From contig JAGOBZ010000020.1 in NCBI GenBank assembly GCA_017999015.1, positions 1 through 18,306 on the forward strand: a DNA stretch of 18,306 bases, in the 5' to 3' direction. The DNA comes from Kiritimatiellia bacterium. Its GTDB lineage: Bacteria > Verrucomicrobiota > Kiritimatiellia > RFP12 > UBA1067. The first letter of the stretch is position 1. Every line of letters starts with the position of its first letter. Below, in pieces: positions 6,420 through 14,593 of this stretch. The notes under the pieces are model-generated. The model made no database searches. It saw only the letters and a list, made by a program, of their open reading frames with translations, and had not been told where the DNA came from. The position numbers and the translations under genes are program-made.

Positions 6420-7880
6420 ATGTCTGATCCTGTCAACACCACGCCCGCCGCCCGCATCCGTGCCGCCTATGTCTTCACGTTCGTCGCAGCCGCCGGCCTG
6501 ACCGTCGGCGTGCTCGCGCTCTGGCGTAACATCATGACGCGCAAGGCCGAAGCCCTGAACCATGTCTTTCAGATCGCCGAACTCGACGAAAATACGGTCG
6601 ATCCCGCCGAGTGGGGCAAAAATTATCCGCGGCAATACGACAGCTACCGGCGCACGGTTGACACGGCTCGCACCCGTCACGGCGGCAGTGAAGCGTTCCA
6701 GAAGCTTGACGCAGACCCCTTGTGGCGCGTGCTTTTCAAAGGATACGCCTTCGCGGTCGACTACCGCGAAGAGCGCGGGCACGCCTATATGCTGCAAGAT
6801 CAGGAAGAAACCGTACGCGTCAAAGACTTTCCCCAGCCCGGCGCCTGCCTGCACTGCCACTGCTCGATCATCCCCGCCTACCGCGCCATGGGACGTAAGG
6901 CCGGCGTGCCGGACGACACCCTGCAGGCTCAGGTCATGAGCGGCTTCGCGGCCGTCTGTGCCATGCCCTACGCAGAGGCACGAGCCCTCTCCGACGACCA
7001 AGGGCAGAAACTCATCCAGCATCCGGTCGCCTGTATCGACTGCCATGACCCGAAGACCCTGGGCCTGCGCGTCACCCGGCCCGGCCTGCTCAACGGCCTG
7101 CGCGAACTGGCCAAGGCCGACGGCACCCCTCTGCCGCACCTGCCGAGCGTCATGCGCTGGCGCGCCGGCAAACGGGTGCGCGACTATGATGTCAATCTCG
7201 AGGCCTCGCGCCAAGAGTTGCGCACGCTGGTCTGCGCCCAATGCCATGTGGAGTACTACTTCAAGAAGCCCGACCAGCGTCTCACCTATCCTTGGCACAA
7301 CGGTCTGCGTGCCGAACAGATCGAGGCCTACTATGACGAGGTTCACCATGTCGATTGGAAACACGCCGACAGCGGCAGCCCGATGCTGAAAGCGCAGCAC
7401 CCCGAATTCGAGCTGTGGAGCCAGGGCATCCACGCGCGCAGCGGCGTCGCCTGCGCAGACTGCCACATGCCCTACATGCGCGAAGGCGCGGTCAAGGTCA
7501 GCAGCCACCACGTCCGCAGCCCGCTGCTCGACCCCGCCCGCGCCTGCCAGACCTGCCACCGCCACCCCGAGCAAGAACTCGTCGCGCGCGTGGAAACGAT
7601 CCAAGACCGCACGCAGGCGCTCATGCTCCGCGCCGAAGAGGTCACCGTGGCGTTGATCCATGAGATCGCGGCCGCACAGCGAACCGGCACCGCATCAGCC
7701 GATCTCGAAGCGGCCCGCGCCCTGCACCGCCGCGCACAATGGCGGCTGGACTTCATCGCCGCAGAAAACTCGATGGGCTTCCATGCCGCCCAAGAGGCCG
7801 CACGCATCCTGGCCGAGGCAATCGACTTCGCGCACCGCGGCCGCCTCGCCCTGCGCGCGACACCGTCAAGCGACAGATAA
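6420..7880 (+). CDS. nrfA: Pentahaem cytochrome c nitrite reductase NrfA (CXXCH haem-1 type)
   Basis: This 486-residue periplasmic enzyme reduces nitrite to ammonium with six electrons delivered by NrfH. A hydrophobic N-terminal segment (about 14-35) serves as signal or anchor. Five haem motifs are visible: CLHCH (143-147), CIDCH (205-209), CAQCH (272-276), CADCH (345-349) and CQTCH (376-380). The first is the active-site haem, where classical NrfA has CXXCK; here His147 replaces Lys. Other NrfA marks are intact: RGHAY (Arg119 as probable catalytic Arg), HVEYYF (calcium ligand Glu278 and catalytic Tyr279) and KAQH (Lys324, Gln326, catalytic His327). The start at 6420 has AAGGAG seven bases upstream; the frame is open further back but overlaps nrfH. 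Both genes form one transcription unit. Confidence 0.95.
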   Translation: MSDPVNTTPAARIRAAYVFTFVAAAGLTVGVLALWRNIMTRKAEALNHVFQIAELDENTVDPAEWGKNYPRQYDSYRRTVDTARTRHGGSEAFQKLDADPLWRVLFKGYAFAVDYREERGHAYMLQDQEETVRVKDFPQPGACLHCHCSIIPAYRAMGRKAGVPDDTLQAQVMSGFAAVCAMPYAEARALSDDQGQKLIQHPVACIDCHDPKTLGLRVTRPGLLNGLRELAKADGTPLPHLPSVMRWRAGKRVRDYDVNLEASRQELRTLVCAQCHVEYYFKKPDQRLTYPWHNGLRAEQIEAYYDEVHHVDWKHADSGSPMLKAQHPEFELWSQGIHARSGVACADCHMPYMREGAVKVSSHHVRSPLLDPARACQTCHRHPEQELVARVETIQDRTQALMLRAEEVTVALIHEIAAAQRTGTASADLEAARALHRRAQWRLDFIAAENSMGFHAAQEAARILAEAIDFAHRGRLALRATPSSDR

Positions 7881-7888
7881 GCCCGCCG

Positions 7889-7903
7889 CGCGGCCGTGCC
7901 GCG
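7889..7903 (+). terminator. GC hairpin just after nrfA
   Basis: CGCGGC and GCCGCG form a perfect 6-bp stem with a CGT loop eight bases after the nrfA stop. There is no following T tract, so it may be a weak terminator or a 3' mRNA stabiliser rather than a classical intrinsic terminator. Confidence 0.35.
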
Positions 7904-7915
7904 AATGATCAAGGG

Positions 7916-7960
7916 GATAACTTTCAACGCTCAACTTTCAACGCTCAACGCTCAAGTTAT
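7916..7960. repeat. Period-7 tandem repeat (AACTTTC/AACGCTC), copy 1
   Basis: Starting with GATAACTTTC, the plus strand reads heptamers AACTTTC, AACGCTC, AACTTTC, AACGCTC, AACGCTC and a divergent AAGTTAT. It sits in the convergent gap between nrfA and the TatD gene. A second copy with the same GATAACTTTC edge lies inverted at 16840-16874. The two copies have the same orientation relative to the stop codon of the TatD and JetD-like genes respectively. Confidence 0.8.
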
Positions 7961-8006
7961 GGATAAAGCCGTCTCGCCAAAACTTCCTTTGAAATCGCAG
8001 CAGCCG

Positions 8007-8795
8007 CTACAGCAACACACGGCGCGCGTTGGCCCCGGAGAGATCTGAAACCGCCTCGGGCGTGGTGTTGCGCAGGCGCGCCAGCTCTTCCAGCACGCGG
8101 CGCAGGTTCGCCGGCTGGTTCACCGGCTTGCCGTCCGCGCCCGTCGCGGCAGGCACGCCTCCCTCCGGGAAAATATCTGGCGTGTCGGTCTCGATCAGCA
8201 TCTGGCTGTCCGGAATCTCACGCGCGGCGGCCCTCACCTTGGCGGCCTTGGGATTGCAGACCGATCCGGCGAACGACACATAAGCCCCCAGGTTCAGAAG
8301 CTGCTTCAAGATTTCGGCCGAACCGCTGAAGCCGTGTACGACGACTCCGGGGAGCAGGCGCGCAAAAGGCTTGATCCGCTCCGTCAACCGGCCCCAAGCG
8401 CGTGCACCATGCAGGATGACCGGACGTCTCAGGCGTTCCGCGATGTCGAGCTGCCGCCGGAACACCTCGTCTTGAAGAGCTGCGGGCACATCGTCGCGCA
8501 GGCCGTCCAGCCCGATCTCACCCACCGCCGCCACCGGATGCGCGTCGAGCAGCGCGGCCAGTCGGTCCGGCCAGTCGGCGGGCAGCCCTTGCACATGCCA
8601 GGGATGGACGCCGAACGCCGGCACCAGCACAAACGGCAGGCGCGCCCGCGCCAGTTCGGCCACAGCCGACCAATCGTCCGGCATCGTTGCGCAACAGCAG
8701 ACGCCGGTGACCCCGGCACGCGCCGCATCGTCGATCACCCGGGGCAGGACGCCCGAGAGCAACGGACTCTGCAGATGGGTATGCGCGTCAAACAC
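8007..8795 (-). CDS. TatD-family metal-dependent hydrolase
   Basis: This is a 262-residue cytoplasmic TIM-barrel hydrolase of the TatD family, whose members act as metal-dependent DNases or related phosphoesterases. Metal-binding positions are visible in order: FDAHTHLQ (His5, His7), FGVHPWH (61-67), GEIGLD (Glu93), VILHG (His129), VVHGFSGS (His154) and IETDTPD (Asp204). All expected ligands are present and the length is typical. It is the last gene of the argG-DHOD-like-tatD run, 24 bp after the middle gene. Its role in that operon is not clear from sequence, because TatD paralogues often sit in unrelated operons. Assignment within the family (TatD, YcfH or YjjV) is not possible here. Confidence 0.88.
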   Translation of the reverse strand: MFDAHTHLQSPLLSGVLPRVIDDAARAGVTGVCCCATMPDDWSAVAELARARLPFVLVPAFGVHPWHVQGLPADWPDRLAALLDAHPVAAVGEIGLDGLRDDVPAALQDEVFRRQLDIAERLRRPVILHGARAWGRLTERIKPFARLLPGVVVHGFSGSAEILKQLLNLGAYVSFAGSVCNPKAAKVRAAAREIPDSQMLIETDTPDIFPEGGVPAATGADGKPVNQPANLRRVLEELARLRNTTPEAVSDLSGANARRVLL

Positions 8796-8819
8796 GGATG
8801 CGCCCCTGTGTGCGCCGTC

Positions 8820-9809
8820 TCACGACACCTTGGCGGCGGCCTTCACATACTGCATGCGCTCGAAACCGGTGCCGTCGCGCAGGTTGGTTTCACGCAGCTT
8901 GCCCCGGAACGCCGGCAAGGCGCCATATCCTTTGTGCGCCATCCACGCAGAAAGGCCGTCCAGAATCTCCTGAATCACCTTCAGGTCGCGCCGCACATGC
9001 AGCACCGAACAGACGTAACCGATGTCCGCGCCGACCAGCAGCGCCTTGGCCAGATCCTCGCCGGAATGGATGCCGCCGCTGATCGCCACGCTGCCGCGCA
9101 CCCAGTCGCGGATCACCGCCGTCCAGCGTAACTGCGAATGCAGCACGCTCGGCGACGAATAATCAGGGGCGTAGAAGATCGACTCCGTCTCGGCATTGAC
9201 CCGCGTCTGCAAAAACCGGTTGAACAGCACCATGCCGCGCACGCCTGCCGCATCCAGCATGCGCGCGAAGGAGAGCAACGAGGTATAGTGGCTGCTCAGC
9301 TTGACCGTGACCGGCAGCTTGACCTCGGCGAGGATCGCTTTGACCAGTGTCAGCCGGCGCGCCTCCACGGACGCAGAGGTCTCATCCGGATTGACCGGCA
9401 TGTGATAAAGGTTCAGCTCGACCGCGTCGGCACCGGCGCGTTCCAGCTTCTTGGCATAGGACACCCAGTTCGCAGCCTTCACGCAGTTGATACTGGCGAT
9501 GATCGGGATCTTAACGGCCGCGCGCATCGCCTTGAGCTTTTCCACATACTTTTCCGGCCCGAGCTGGCCCGGGAGATCGGCGCGCAGATACTCCAAGGCA
9601 GCCATGCTGGTGTCGCCTTCGAGCGACTCGACCATCTCGGCCACATCCGCATTGATCTGCTCTTCGAAGATCGAACGCATGACGACCGCCGCGGCTCCGG
9701 CCGCCTCCAAACGCGCGACCGACGCCACGCTGTCCGTCAACGGGTTGGAGCTGACCACCAGCGGATTCTTCAGCTCGAGCCCGAGATACGAAGCCTTGAG
9801 ATTCGCCAT
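8820..9809 (-). CDS. Dihydroorotate dehydrogenase-like flavoprotein
   Basis: The protein has 329 residues and a TIM-barrel FMN fold related to class 1 dihydroorotate dehydrogenase. It begins MANLKASYLGLELKNPLVVSS, the normal family opening. LPVTVKLS carries the FMN-contacting Lys, and AISGGIHSGEDLAKALLVGADI near the C-terminus is the FMN phosphate-binding region. The segment AVELNLYHMPVNP corresponds to the substrate-site loop, but the usual pyrD active-site Cys/Ser pattern is not clear. For that reason I prefer 'DHOD-like' to PyrD, and a role in pyrimidine synthesis is unproven. The start is the ATG at 9809 with AAGGAAGTGGGT before it; the open frame continues upstream inside argG. It lies only 10 bp after argG, so the two are co-transcribed. 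Confidence 0.85.
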   Translation of the reverse strand: MANLKASYLGLELKNPLVVSSNPLTDSVASVARLEAAGAAAVVMRSIFEEQINADVAEMVESLEGDTSMAALEYLRADLPGQLGPEKYVEKLKAMRAAVKIPIIASINCVKAANWVSYAKKLERAGADAVELNLYHMPVNPDETSASVEARRLTLVKAILAEVKLPVTVKLSSHYTSLLSFARMLDAAGVRGMVLFNRFLQTRVNAETESIFYAPDYSSPSVLHSQLRWTAVIRDWVRGSVAISGGIHSGEDLAKALLVGADIGYVCSVLHVRRDLKVIQEILDGLSAWMAHKGYGALPAFRGKLRETNLRDGTGFERMQYVKAAAKVS

Positions 9810-9819
9810 ACCCACTTCC

Positions 9820-11061
9820 TTACTTGGACACGATCTGACCAGCCCGCGCCAGCATACGCGCCTCGACACTCTGAACCTCAGCGAAGCCCTGCGAACTGAC
9901 CGGGTTGAGCCCGTCGCTCGCCTCCATCGACGAGTCGGCCTCGTTGTAGATGGACGCCTTACAACCGGTAAGCGCATTGAAAAAAATGTTGCCCTTGTAC
10001 AGCCCGACCGACACCGTGCCGGAGGCGTGCTTGGCGAATGTCCCGATCGCGGCGCGCGCCGCTTGGGTCACGGGGTCAAAGTAACGGCCGTCATAAATCT
10101 GATCGGCGACCAGCTTCGAAAGCTGGCCGAAAAGCAGACCGGCGCGGCGGTCGAGCGTGGCCTGATACACATAGCGCAGGCACGCGGCCAGCAGTTCCAT
10201 GCCGGGGGCCTCGTACACGCCGCGGCTCTTGGTGCCGATGATGCGGTTCTCCAGCGCGTGCTTCATGCCGATGCCGTTGCGCCCGGCCAGCGCGTTGGCG
10301 AGTTGCATCGCCTCCAGCGGCGACACATCCCGGCCGTTGATCTGCACGGCCCGACCCTTGCTGAAACGCACCGTCACGTTCTCGATTTTATTCGGCGCTT
10401 TTTGCGGCCAGACGCCCATCGTCGGCGCGACGATCAACATCGACGTCTCCATGCTCTCCAGATCTTCGGCCTCGTGCGACAGGCCGGCCAGGTTGGCGTC
10501 GGTGGAGTATTTTTTCTTGGCCCCGACAAAAGCCTTGATACCGAACTGCGCCAGATAATCGACCATCTGCGTACGGCCGGCGAATCTCGTCAGCAGGCCG
10601 GCATCGCGCCACGGCGAATAGACCTGCATCGCGGGATCCAGCACATTGGTGTAACGCTCGAAACGCATCTGATCGTTGCCGCGGCCGGTCGCCCCGTGCA
10701 CCAGCACCGTGCACCCGTGTTTCTTCATCTCCGGAATCAGGCCGCGCACCGTGACGGCGCGCGCGATGCCGGTCGAGTTCCAATAGCCGCCATCGTACAT
10801 CGCCTGAGCCTCGATCACCTGGAAACAGGCCTCGGCCATCGGCTCTTTAAGATCCACGATGACCGTATCGACCCCGCACGGCGCCATGCGCGTCTTGATA
10901 TCCGCGATGTCTTTTTCATCCGGCTGCGCCAGATCGGCGGAGAACGCCACCACCTTCACGCCCGCCTCCACCATCACTTTGGCGATGGTGCGGCTGTCCA
11001 AACCGCCCGACACGCACGCGCCCACTGTCTTGCCCTTGAGATCTGACAACGTTAAAGCCAT
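9820..11061 (-). CDS. argG: Argininosuccinate synthase
   Basis: This 413-residue cytoplasmic enzyme joins citrulline and aspartate using ATP, the penultimate step of arginine biosynthesis. The PP-loop is CVSGGLDS (16-23), followed by RTIAKV, where classical enzymes have SGGLDTS. HGATGRGNDQMRFER, KKKYSTDANLAGLSHEAEDLE and GRNGIGMKHALENRIIGTKSRGVYEAPG are hallmark argininosuccinate synthase segments. The start at 11061 is chosen for its strong GAGGAGG eight bases upstream; the longer open frame lacks support. It is the first gene of the minus-strand operon. No argH or other arginine gene is present in the window. Confidence 0.95.
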   Translation of the reverse strand: MALTLSDLKGKTVGACVSGGLDSRTIAKVMVEAGVKVVAFSADLAQPDEKDIADIKTRMAPCGVDTVIVDLKEPMAEACFQVIEAQAMYDGGYWNSTGIARAVTVRGLIPEMKKHGCTVLVHGATGRGNDQMRFERYTNVLDPAMQVYSPWRDAGLLTRFAGRTQMVDYLAQFGIKAFVGAKKKYSTDANLAGLSHEAEDLESMETSMLIVAPTMGVWPQKAPNKIENVTVRFSKGRAVQINGRDVSPLEAMQLANALAGRNGIGMKHALENRIIGTKSRGVYEAPGMELLAACLRYVYQATLDRRAGLLFGQLSKLVADQIYDGRYFDPVTQAARAAIGTFAKHASGTVSVGLYKGNIFFNALTGCKASIYNEADSSMEASDGLNPVSSQGFAEVQSVEARMLARAGQIVSK

Positions 11062-11100
11062 TTGCAAAGCCTCCTCTTCATAGGAAAAAACAAACACCAC

Positions 11101-11129
11101 AGCGTACCTTGTCCGGCCGCCTAAATCAA
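11101..11129 (-). promoter_or_regulatory. Candidate sigma-70 promoter for the argG operon
   Basis: On the minus strand TTGATT (11129-11124) and TACGCT (11106-11101) are 17 bp apart, about 40 bases upstream of the argG start. Both hexamers match consensus only partly. No clear ARG-box was seen. Confidence 0.28.
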
Positions 11130-11232
11130 TCCAAACCACATGGATTACGAAGGTATTTGGTTGGCGATTATCCACCGATGACCTGTTTCCTTGCCACTTC
11201 CCGGTCAAACATGCTAACGTCTCCAGCAATCC

Positions 11233-11251
11233 CGTTCGGTTTCGCCGAACG
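11233..11251 (+). promoter_or_regulatory. Hairpin in the leader of the Gfo/Idh/MocA gene
   Basis: CGTTCGG and CCGAACG form a perfect 7-bp stem with a TTTCG loop, 18 bases before the ATG at 11270 and directly ahead of its AGAGGG ribosome-binding site. It could be a leader structure or a binding site. The absence of a T tract argues against an intrinsic terminator. Confidence 0.45.
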
Positions 11252-11269
11252 CCATTAAAGAGGGCCACC

Positions 11270-12664
11270 ATGACAACGTCACGAAGAAGTTTTATCAAAA
11301 GTGCCTCACTGGCAAGTGCACCTTTCATCCTTCCTTCACGCATCTGGGCCGCTGAAACGAAGCCCAATGACAAACCGCGCATGGCCTTTATCGGCTTCGG
11401 CATCCAGGCGCGCGGGTTGCTGGGCAATTTTTTGCACCAGGAGGTATCGGTTGTCGCCATGTGTGATGTTGACACCACCCGTCGCGTGGACGCGGTCAAA
11501 CGGGTGGATGATTTTTACAAAAGCCATCCAGACAAAGGCATGCCCGGCAACTGCAAGGGGTACAGCGACTTCCGTGAGGTCATCGCGCGTAAGGACATCG
11601 ACCTCGTCTGCGTCGCCACGCCCGACCATTGGCATGCCTACATCACGATCGCCGCGATGGCCGCCGGCAAGGATGTCTATTGCGAAAAACCGTTGACCTA
11701 CAACATCCACGAGGCTGTCGCCGTGATGGCCGCCGCAAAGAAATATAAGCGCATCCTCCAGACCGGCGCGATGCAACGCTCCAGCTTTGAATTCCTGACC
11801 GCCGCCGAACTCGTCCGCAACGGGTGTATCGGCAAAATCAAGCATGTGGAGTGTAACTTCGGTGGACCTTCGCGCCCGCACGTTGATCCGAAGGAAGATA
11901 TCCAGATGGAACCGGGGCTCGACTGGAGCCTCTGGTGCGGCGGTGCTCCGCTTGTCAAATACAGCGATAAACTCTCGCCGCGCGGCGTCCACAATTTCTT
12001 CCCCATGGTCTGGCGCATGGATGACCTTTTCGGTTCCGGCTATTGCGGCGACTGGGGTGCACACCATCTCGATATCGCCCAGTGGGGTCTTGACATGGAT
12101 GCGAGCGGACCGATTAAAGTGATCCGCGCGGAGCGTTCCGAAAAGGACAAGGCCAACGCCGAACTTGGCGGTCGTGCGCAGTCCGGTGCCATGCTTGAAT
12201 TCGCCGGCGGCATCACCCTCAAGCACAATCCCTTCTCGCTCTTCGGCACGATCTTCCACGGCACCGACGGCACGGTCTCGGTCAACCGCGGAAAATTCGA
12301 GATGACCCGCGGCTCCGAGTTGATCTCGCGCTTCACCAAAAAAGAGGACGGCGGATCGCTCGACGGCGCGCTCGCCAAGGCACGCAAGGCGTTCCTCACG
12401 GACAGCACCTACAAAACCAAGCTCTACAAAACCAGGGGCGGACATCCGGCCGATTTCGTGGCCTGCGCAAAATCGCGCCAACCTGCCTGCTCCAACGAGG
12501 ATGTCGGAGGTCGCGCGGCCATCCTGTGCCACCTCTGCAACATGTCGTATGTCCGTGACGCGAGTTTCGACTGGGATCCGCTCAAAAACACCTTTGCCAA
12601 CGGCACCGGCAACGCCGCCTGGCTGGTCCGAGAAGGCGGCTACCGTTTAAACTTCTCGGTCTGA
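11270..12664 (+). CDS. Tat-exported Gfo/Idh/MocA-family oxidoreductase
   Basis: This is a 464-residue NAD(P)-dependent sugar or polyol oxidoreductase. The N-terminus carries a twin-arginine signal, SRRSFIKSASLASAPFILP (4-22), so the folded enzyme with bound cofactor is likely exported. The Rossmann fold follows at about 37-120 (IGFGIQARG, CDVD, VCVATPDHWH). The catalytic CEKPLTYN (138-145) contains Lys140, and GDWGAHHLDIAQWGL is the second conserved catalytic region. Such Tat-type homologues are abundant in Planctomycetota, Verrucomicrobiota and Kiritimatiellota. The RBS AGAGGG precedes the ATG. It is 23 bp upstream of the alcohol dehydrogenase and divergent from argG. The substrate is unknown. 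Confidence 0.9.
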   Translation: MTTSRRSFIKSASLASAPFILPSRIWAAETKPNDKPRMAFIGFGIQARGLLGNFLHQEVSVVAMCDVDTTRRVDAVKRVDDFYKSHPDKGMPGNCKGYSDFREVIARKDIDLVCVATPDHWHAYITIAAMAAGKDVYCEKPLTYNIHEAVAVMAAAKKYKRILQTGAMQRSSFEFLTAAELVRNGCIGKIKHVECNFGGPSRPHVDPKEDIQMEPGLDWSLWCGGAPLVKYSDKLSPRGVHNFFPMVWRMDDLFGSGYCGDWGAHHLDIAQWGLDMDASGPIKVIRAERSEKDKANAELGGRAQSGAMLEFAGGITLKHNPFSLFGTIFHGTDGTVSVNRGKFEMTRGSELISRFTKKEDGGSLDGALAKARKAFLTDSTYKTKLYKTRGGHPADFVACAKSRQPACSNEDVGGRAAILCHLCNMSYVRDASFDWDPLKNTFANGTGNAAWLVREGGYRLNFSV

Positions 12665-12687
12665 TCCGCGCACGAAAGGAACCCCGT

Positions 12688-13848
12688 ATGACCTCTTTCA
12701 CCAGCTACAACCCGGTGAAGCTCGTATTCGGCAAGGGCATGATCTCCGAGCTTAAAAACCTCATCCCGTCCGACGTGACCGTCATGATCACGTACGGCGG
12801 CGGCTCGATCAAGAAGAACGGCGTGTACGATCAGGTACGCGCCGCGCTTGCAGGCCGCAGCGTGGTTGAGTTCGGCGGCATCGAACCCAACCCGCGTTAC
12901 GAGACCTGCATGCGGGCCGCAGAGTTGGCGAAGAAAGAGGGCGCGGGGTTCCTGCTGGCGGTCGGAGGCGGTTCGGTGCTGGACGGCACCAAGTTCATCG
13001 CCGTCGCCGCCCGCTATGGCACGGGCGATCCGTGGTCGATCATGGAAGGGCGCGCGCCGGTTGAAGCCGCGCTGCCGCTGGGCGCGATCATGACCCTCCC
13101 CGCCACCGGATCCGAAATGAACACCTTCTCAGTCATCTCGCGTGAGTCTACCGGCGAGAAGCTGGCGTTCGCCTCGCCGCACGTTTATCCTCAATTCTCG
13201 ATTCTGGATCCGGAAACAACCTTTTCGCTGCCGGAACGGCAGGTCCAGAACGGTATTATTGATACTTTCGCCCATGTGATGGAGCAGTACATGTGTGCCA
13301 TCGGGCGCGCGGCGCTCACCGAGCGCATGGCAGAGTCGGTCCTCTCCACATTGATCGAAGAGGCCCCAAAAGTTAAAACCGCTCCTGATGACTACGAGGT
13401 GCGAGCCAGCTTGATGTGGTGCGCCACCGTCGGCCTGAACGGCTGGCTCGGTTGCGGTGTCGCGGCGCAGGACTGGGCCACGCACATGATCGGCCACGAA
13501 TTGACCGCGCTGTACGGCATCGACCACGCCCGTACTCTGGCCGTGATCATGCCCGCCGTGCACCGTCATCAGCTCGCGCGCAAACTGCCGCGACTCGCGC
13601 AGTGCGCCGCGCGTGTCTGGGGCATCACGCAAGGGGAGGATGCGGTTCGGGCCACGCAGGCGATCGACCGCATGGAGGCTTTTTTCCACTGCGTCGGCGT
13701 GCCGACGCGTTTGAGCGCCTACAACGTGGATGCTGACGAGGCCGGCCGGCTTGTCGCAGAGAGATTGACGCGGCGAGGCGTTCTAATCGGCGAATACGGT
13801 GACCTCGGCGAACAAGCGGTGCGCGAGATTGTTGCGCTGGCGCGATAG
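12688..13848 (+). CDS. Iron-containing alcohol dehydrogenase, YqhD/BDH type
   Basis: This 386-residue cytoplasmic enzyme is very close in length and motifs to E. coli YqhD, an NADPH-dependent aldehyde reductase. YGGGSIKKNGVYDQV (36-50) and AVGGGSVLDGTKF (91-103) are the dinucleotide-binding segments, and TLPATGSEMN (136-145) is also YqhD-like. Metal ligands match: Asp192 and His196 in IIDTFAHVMEQ, and His266 and His280 in THMIGHELTALYGIDH. The start at 12688 has AAAGGAA upstream. It forms a two-gene unit with the preceding Tat oxidoreductase, although the two would act in different compartments. A role in detoxifying aldehydes or in fermentative balance is inferred. Confidence 0.9.
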   Translation: MTSFTSYNPVKLVFGKGMISELKNLIPSDVTVMITYGGGSIKKNGVYDQVRAALAGRSVVEFGGIEPNPRYETCMRAAELAKKEGAGFLLAVGGGSVLDGTKFIAVAARYGTGDPWSIMEGRAPVEAALPLGAIMTLPATGSEMNTFSVISRESTGEKLAFASPHVYPQFSILDPETTFSLPERQVQNGIIDTFAHVMEQYMCAIGRAALTERMAESVLSTLIEEAPKVKTAPDDYEVRASLMWCATVGLNGWLGCGVAAQDWATHMIGHELTALYGIDHARTLAVIMPAVHRHQLARKLPRLAQCAARVWGITQGEDAVRATQAIDRMEAFFHCVGVPTRLSAYNVDADEAGRLVAERLTRRGVLIGEYGDLGEQAVREIVALAR

Positions 13849-13912
13849 TGTGTGTACGCCGCTTTTTTAGCGTTCAGGGCACCGCGTGGACACGGCTTCA
13901 AGGAGGACACGC

Positions 13913-14593
13913 ATGAGAATGATGCTTTGCACTCTTGTCACCTGCTTGACCGTGGGCGCCGCCGTCTTCTCAACCCGATCTTACATTCGGGAGGAGGGGC
14001 GCCGCACCCGTGCGGCACTCAGCCGCGCCCCCCAGACGGAACGTTCAGCCGATGACACGCAAAACAGCCTCGCCAAAAAGTTGGAATCAGTACACAACCA
14101 GCTTACGGCATTGAACCGCCGCATGACCGTGCTGGAAGAGTCTATCGCGGCCCGCAGCCAAGTCGCAGACAACACAGCCCGCCTGCAAACAGATTTGTCT
14201 GCCGCGCGCCTGGACATGAAAGCGATCGCCTCTTCGCAAGCCCGGCTTTCAGTGCTCCCGGGATATCTGGCCGACCTCACCCGTTATCTGGACCAGTCTT
14301 TTTCACACTTGGAAAAACGTGTTGCCGATACCGGCACACCGGATACGCTTGTCTTGGCCGTAGATGATCTTGCGCAACGGCTCAATGTGATCGAAGAGTT
14401 GTTCGTCGCGCTCAACACCACACTGGGCACTTCGCCCGACACACAAGACGGCTCACAGCAATCCACCACGCTTTCGTTGGACATGCGTCTGTCGCAGCTT
14501 GCCGAGCAAACTGATAATATCCGCCAGGATATCGTCGCTTTGCGTGAATGGATGACCCCTCGTAATATCGATCCGGTCAAAAGGCCCCGCTGA
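13913..14593 (+). CDS. Membrane-anchored coiled-coil protein of unknown function
   Basis: This is a 226-residue protein I do not recognise. A short hydrophobic N-terminal segment (about 3-20, LCTLVTCLTVGAAVF) is followed directly by basic residues, consistent with an uncleaved inner-membrane anchor or a signal peptide. The rest is strongly helical and hydrophilic with heptad-like spacing, especially about 45-110 (LAKKLESVHNQLTALNRR) and 150-170 and 190-212. There is no Cys after the anchor and no enzymatic motif. The start at 13913 has AAGGAGG seven bases upstream; an in-frame GTG at 13886 is less likely. It lies 23 bp before the multi-pass membrane gene, with a hairpin between them, so the two probably work together. 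Confidence 0.72.
   Translation: MRMMLCTLVTCLTVGAAVFSTRSYIREEGRRTRAALSRAPQTERSADDTQNSLAKKLESVHNQLTALNRRMTVLEESIAARSQVADNTARLQTDLSAARLDMKAIASSQARLSVLPGYLADLTRYLDQSFSHLEKRVADTGTPDTLVLAVDDLAQRLNVIEELFVALNTTLGTSPDTQDGSQQSTTLSLDMRLSQLAEQTDNIRQDIVALREWMTPRNIDPVKRPR

Noticed and set aside
7916..7960. CRISPR array at the short repeats
   Set aside because: Units are 7 bases, contiguous and without spacers; no cas genes are present.
8334..11046. Long plus-strand open frames opposite tatD, the DHOD-like gene and argG (8334-9131, 9138-9899, 9487-11046)
   Set aside because: All lie antisense to well-supported genes, have His/Arg-rich shadow composition and lack ribosome-binding sites.
11336..12532. Minus-strand 398-codon open frame opposite the Gfo/Idh/MocA gene
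   Set aside because: The plus strand carries a Tat signal and the EKP catalytic motif; the antisense frame has no family features.
13858..13875. Intrinsic terminator after the alcohol dehydrogenase (T6 run near 13863-13868)
   Set aside because: Only a 4-bp stem surrounds the T run, and the T run would be in the loop rather than after the stem.
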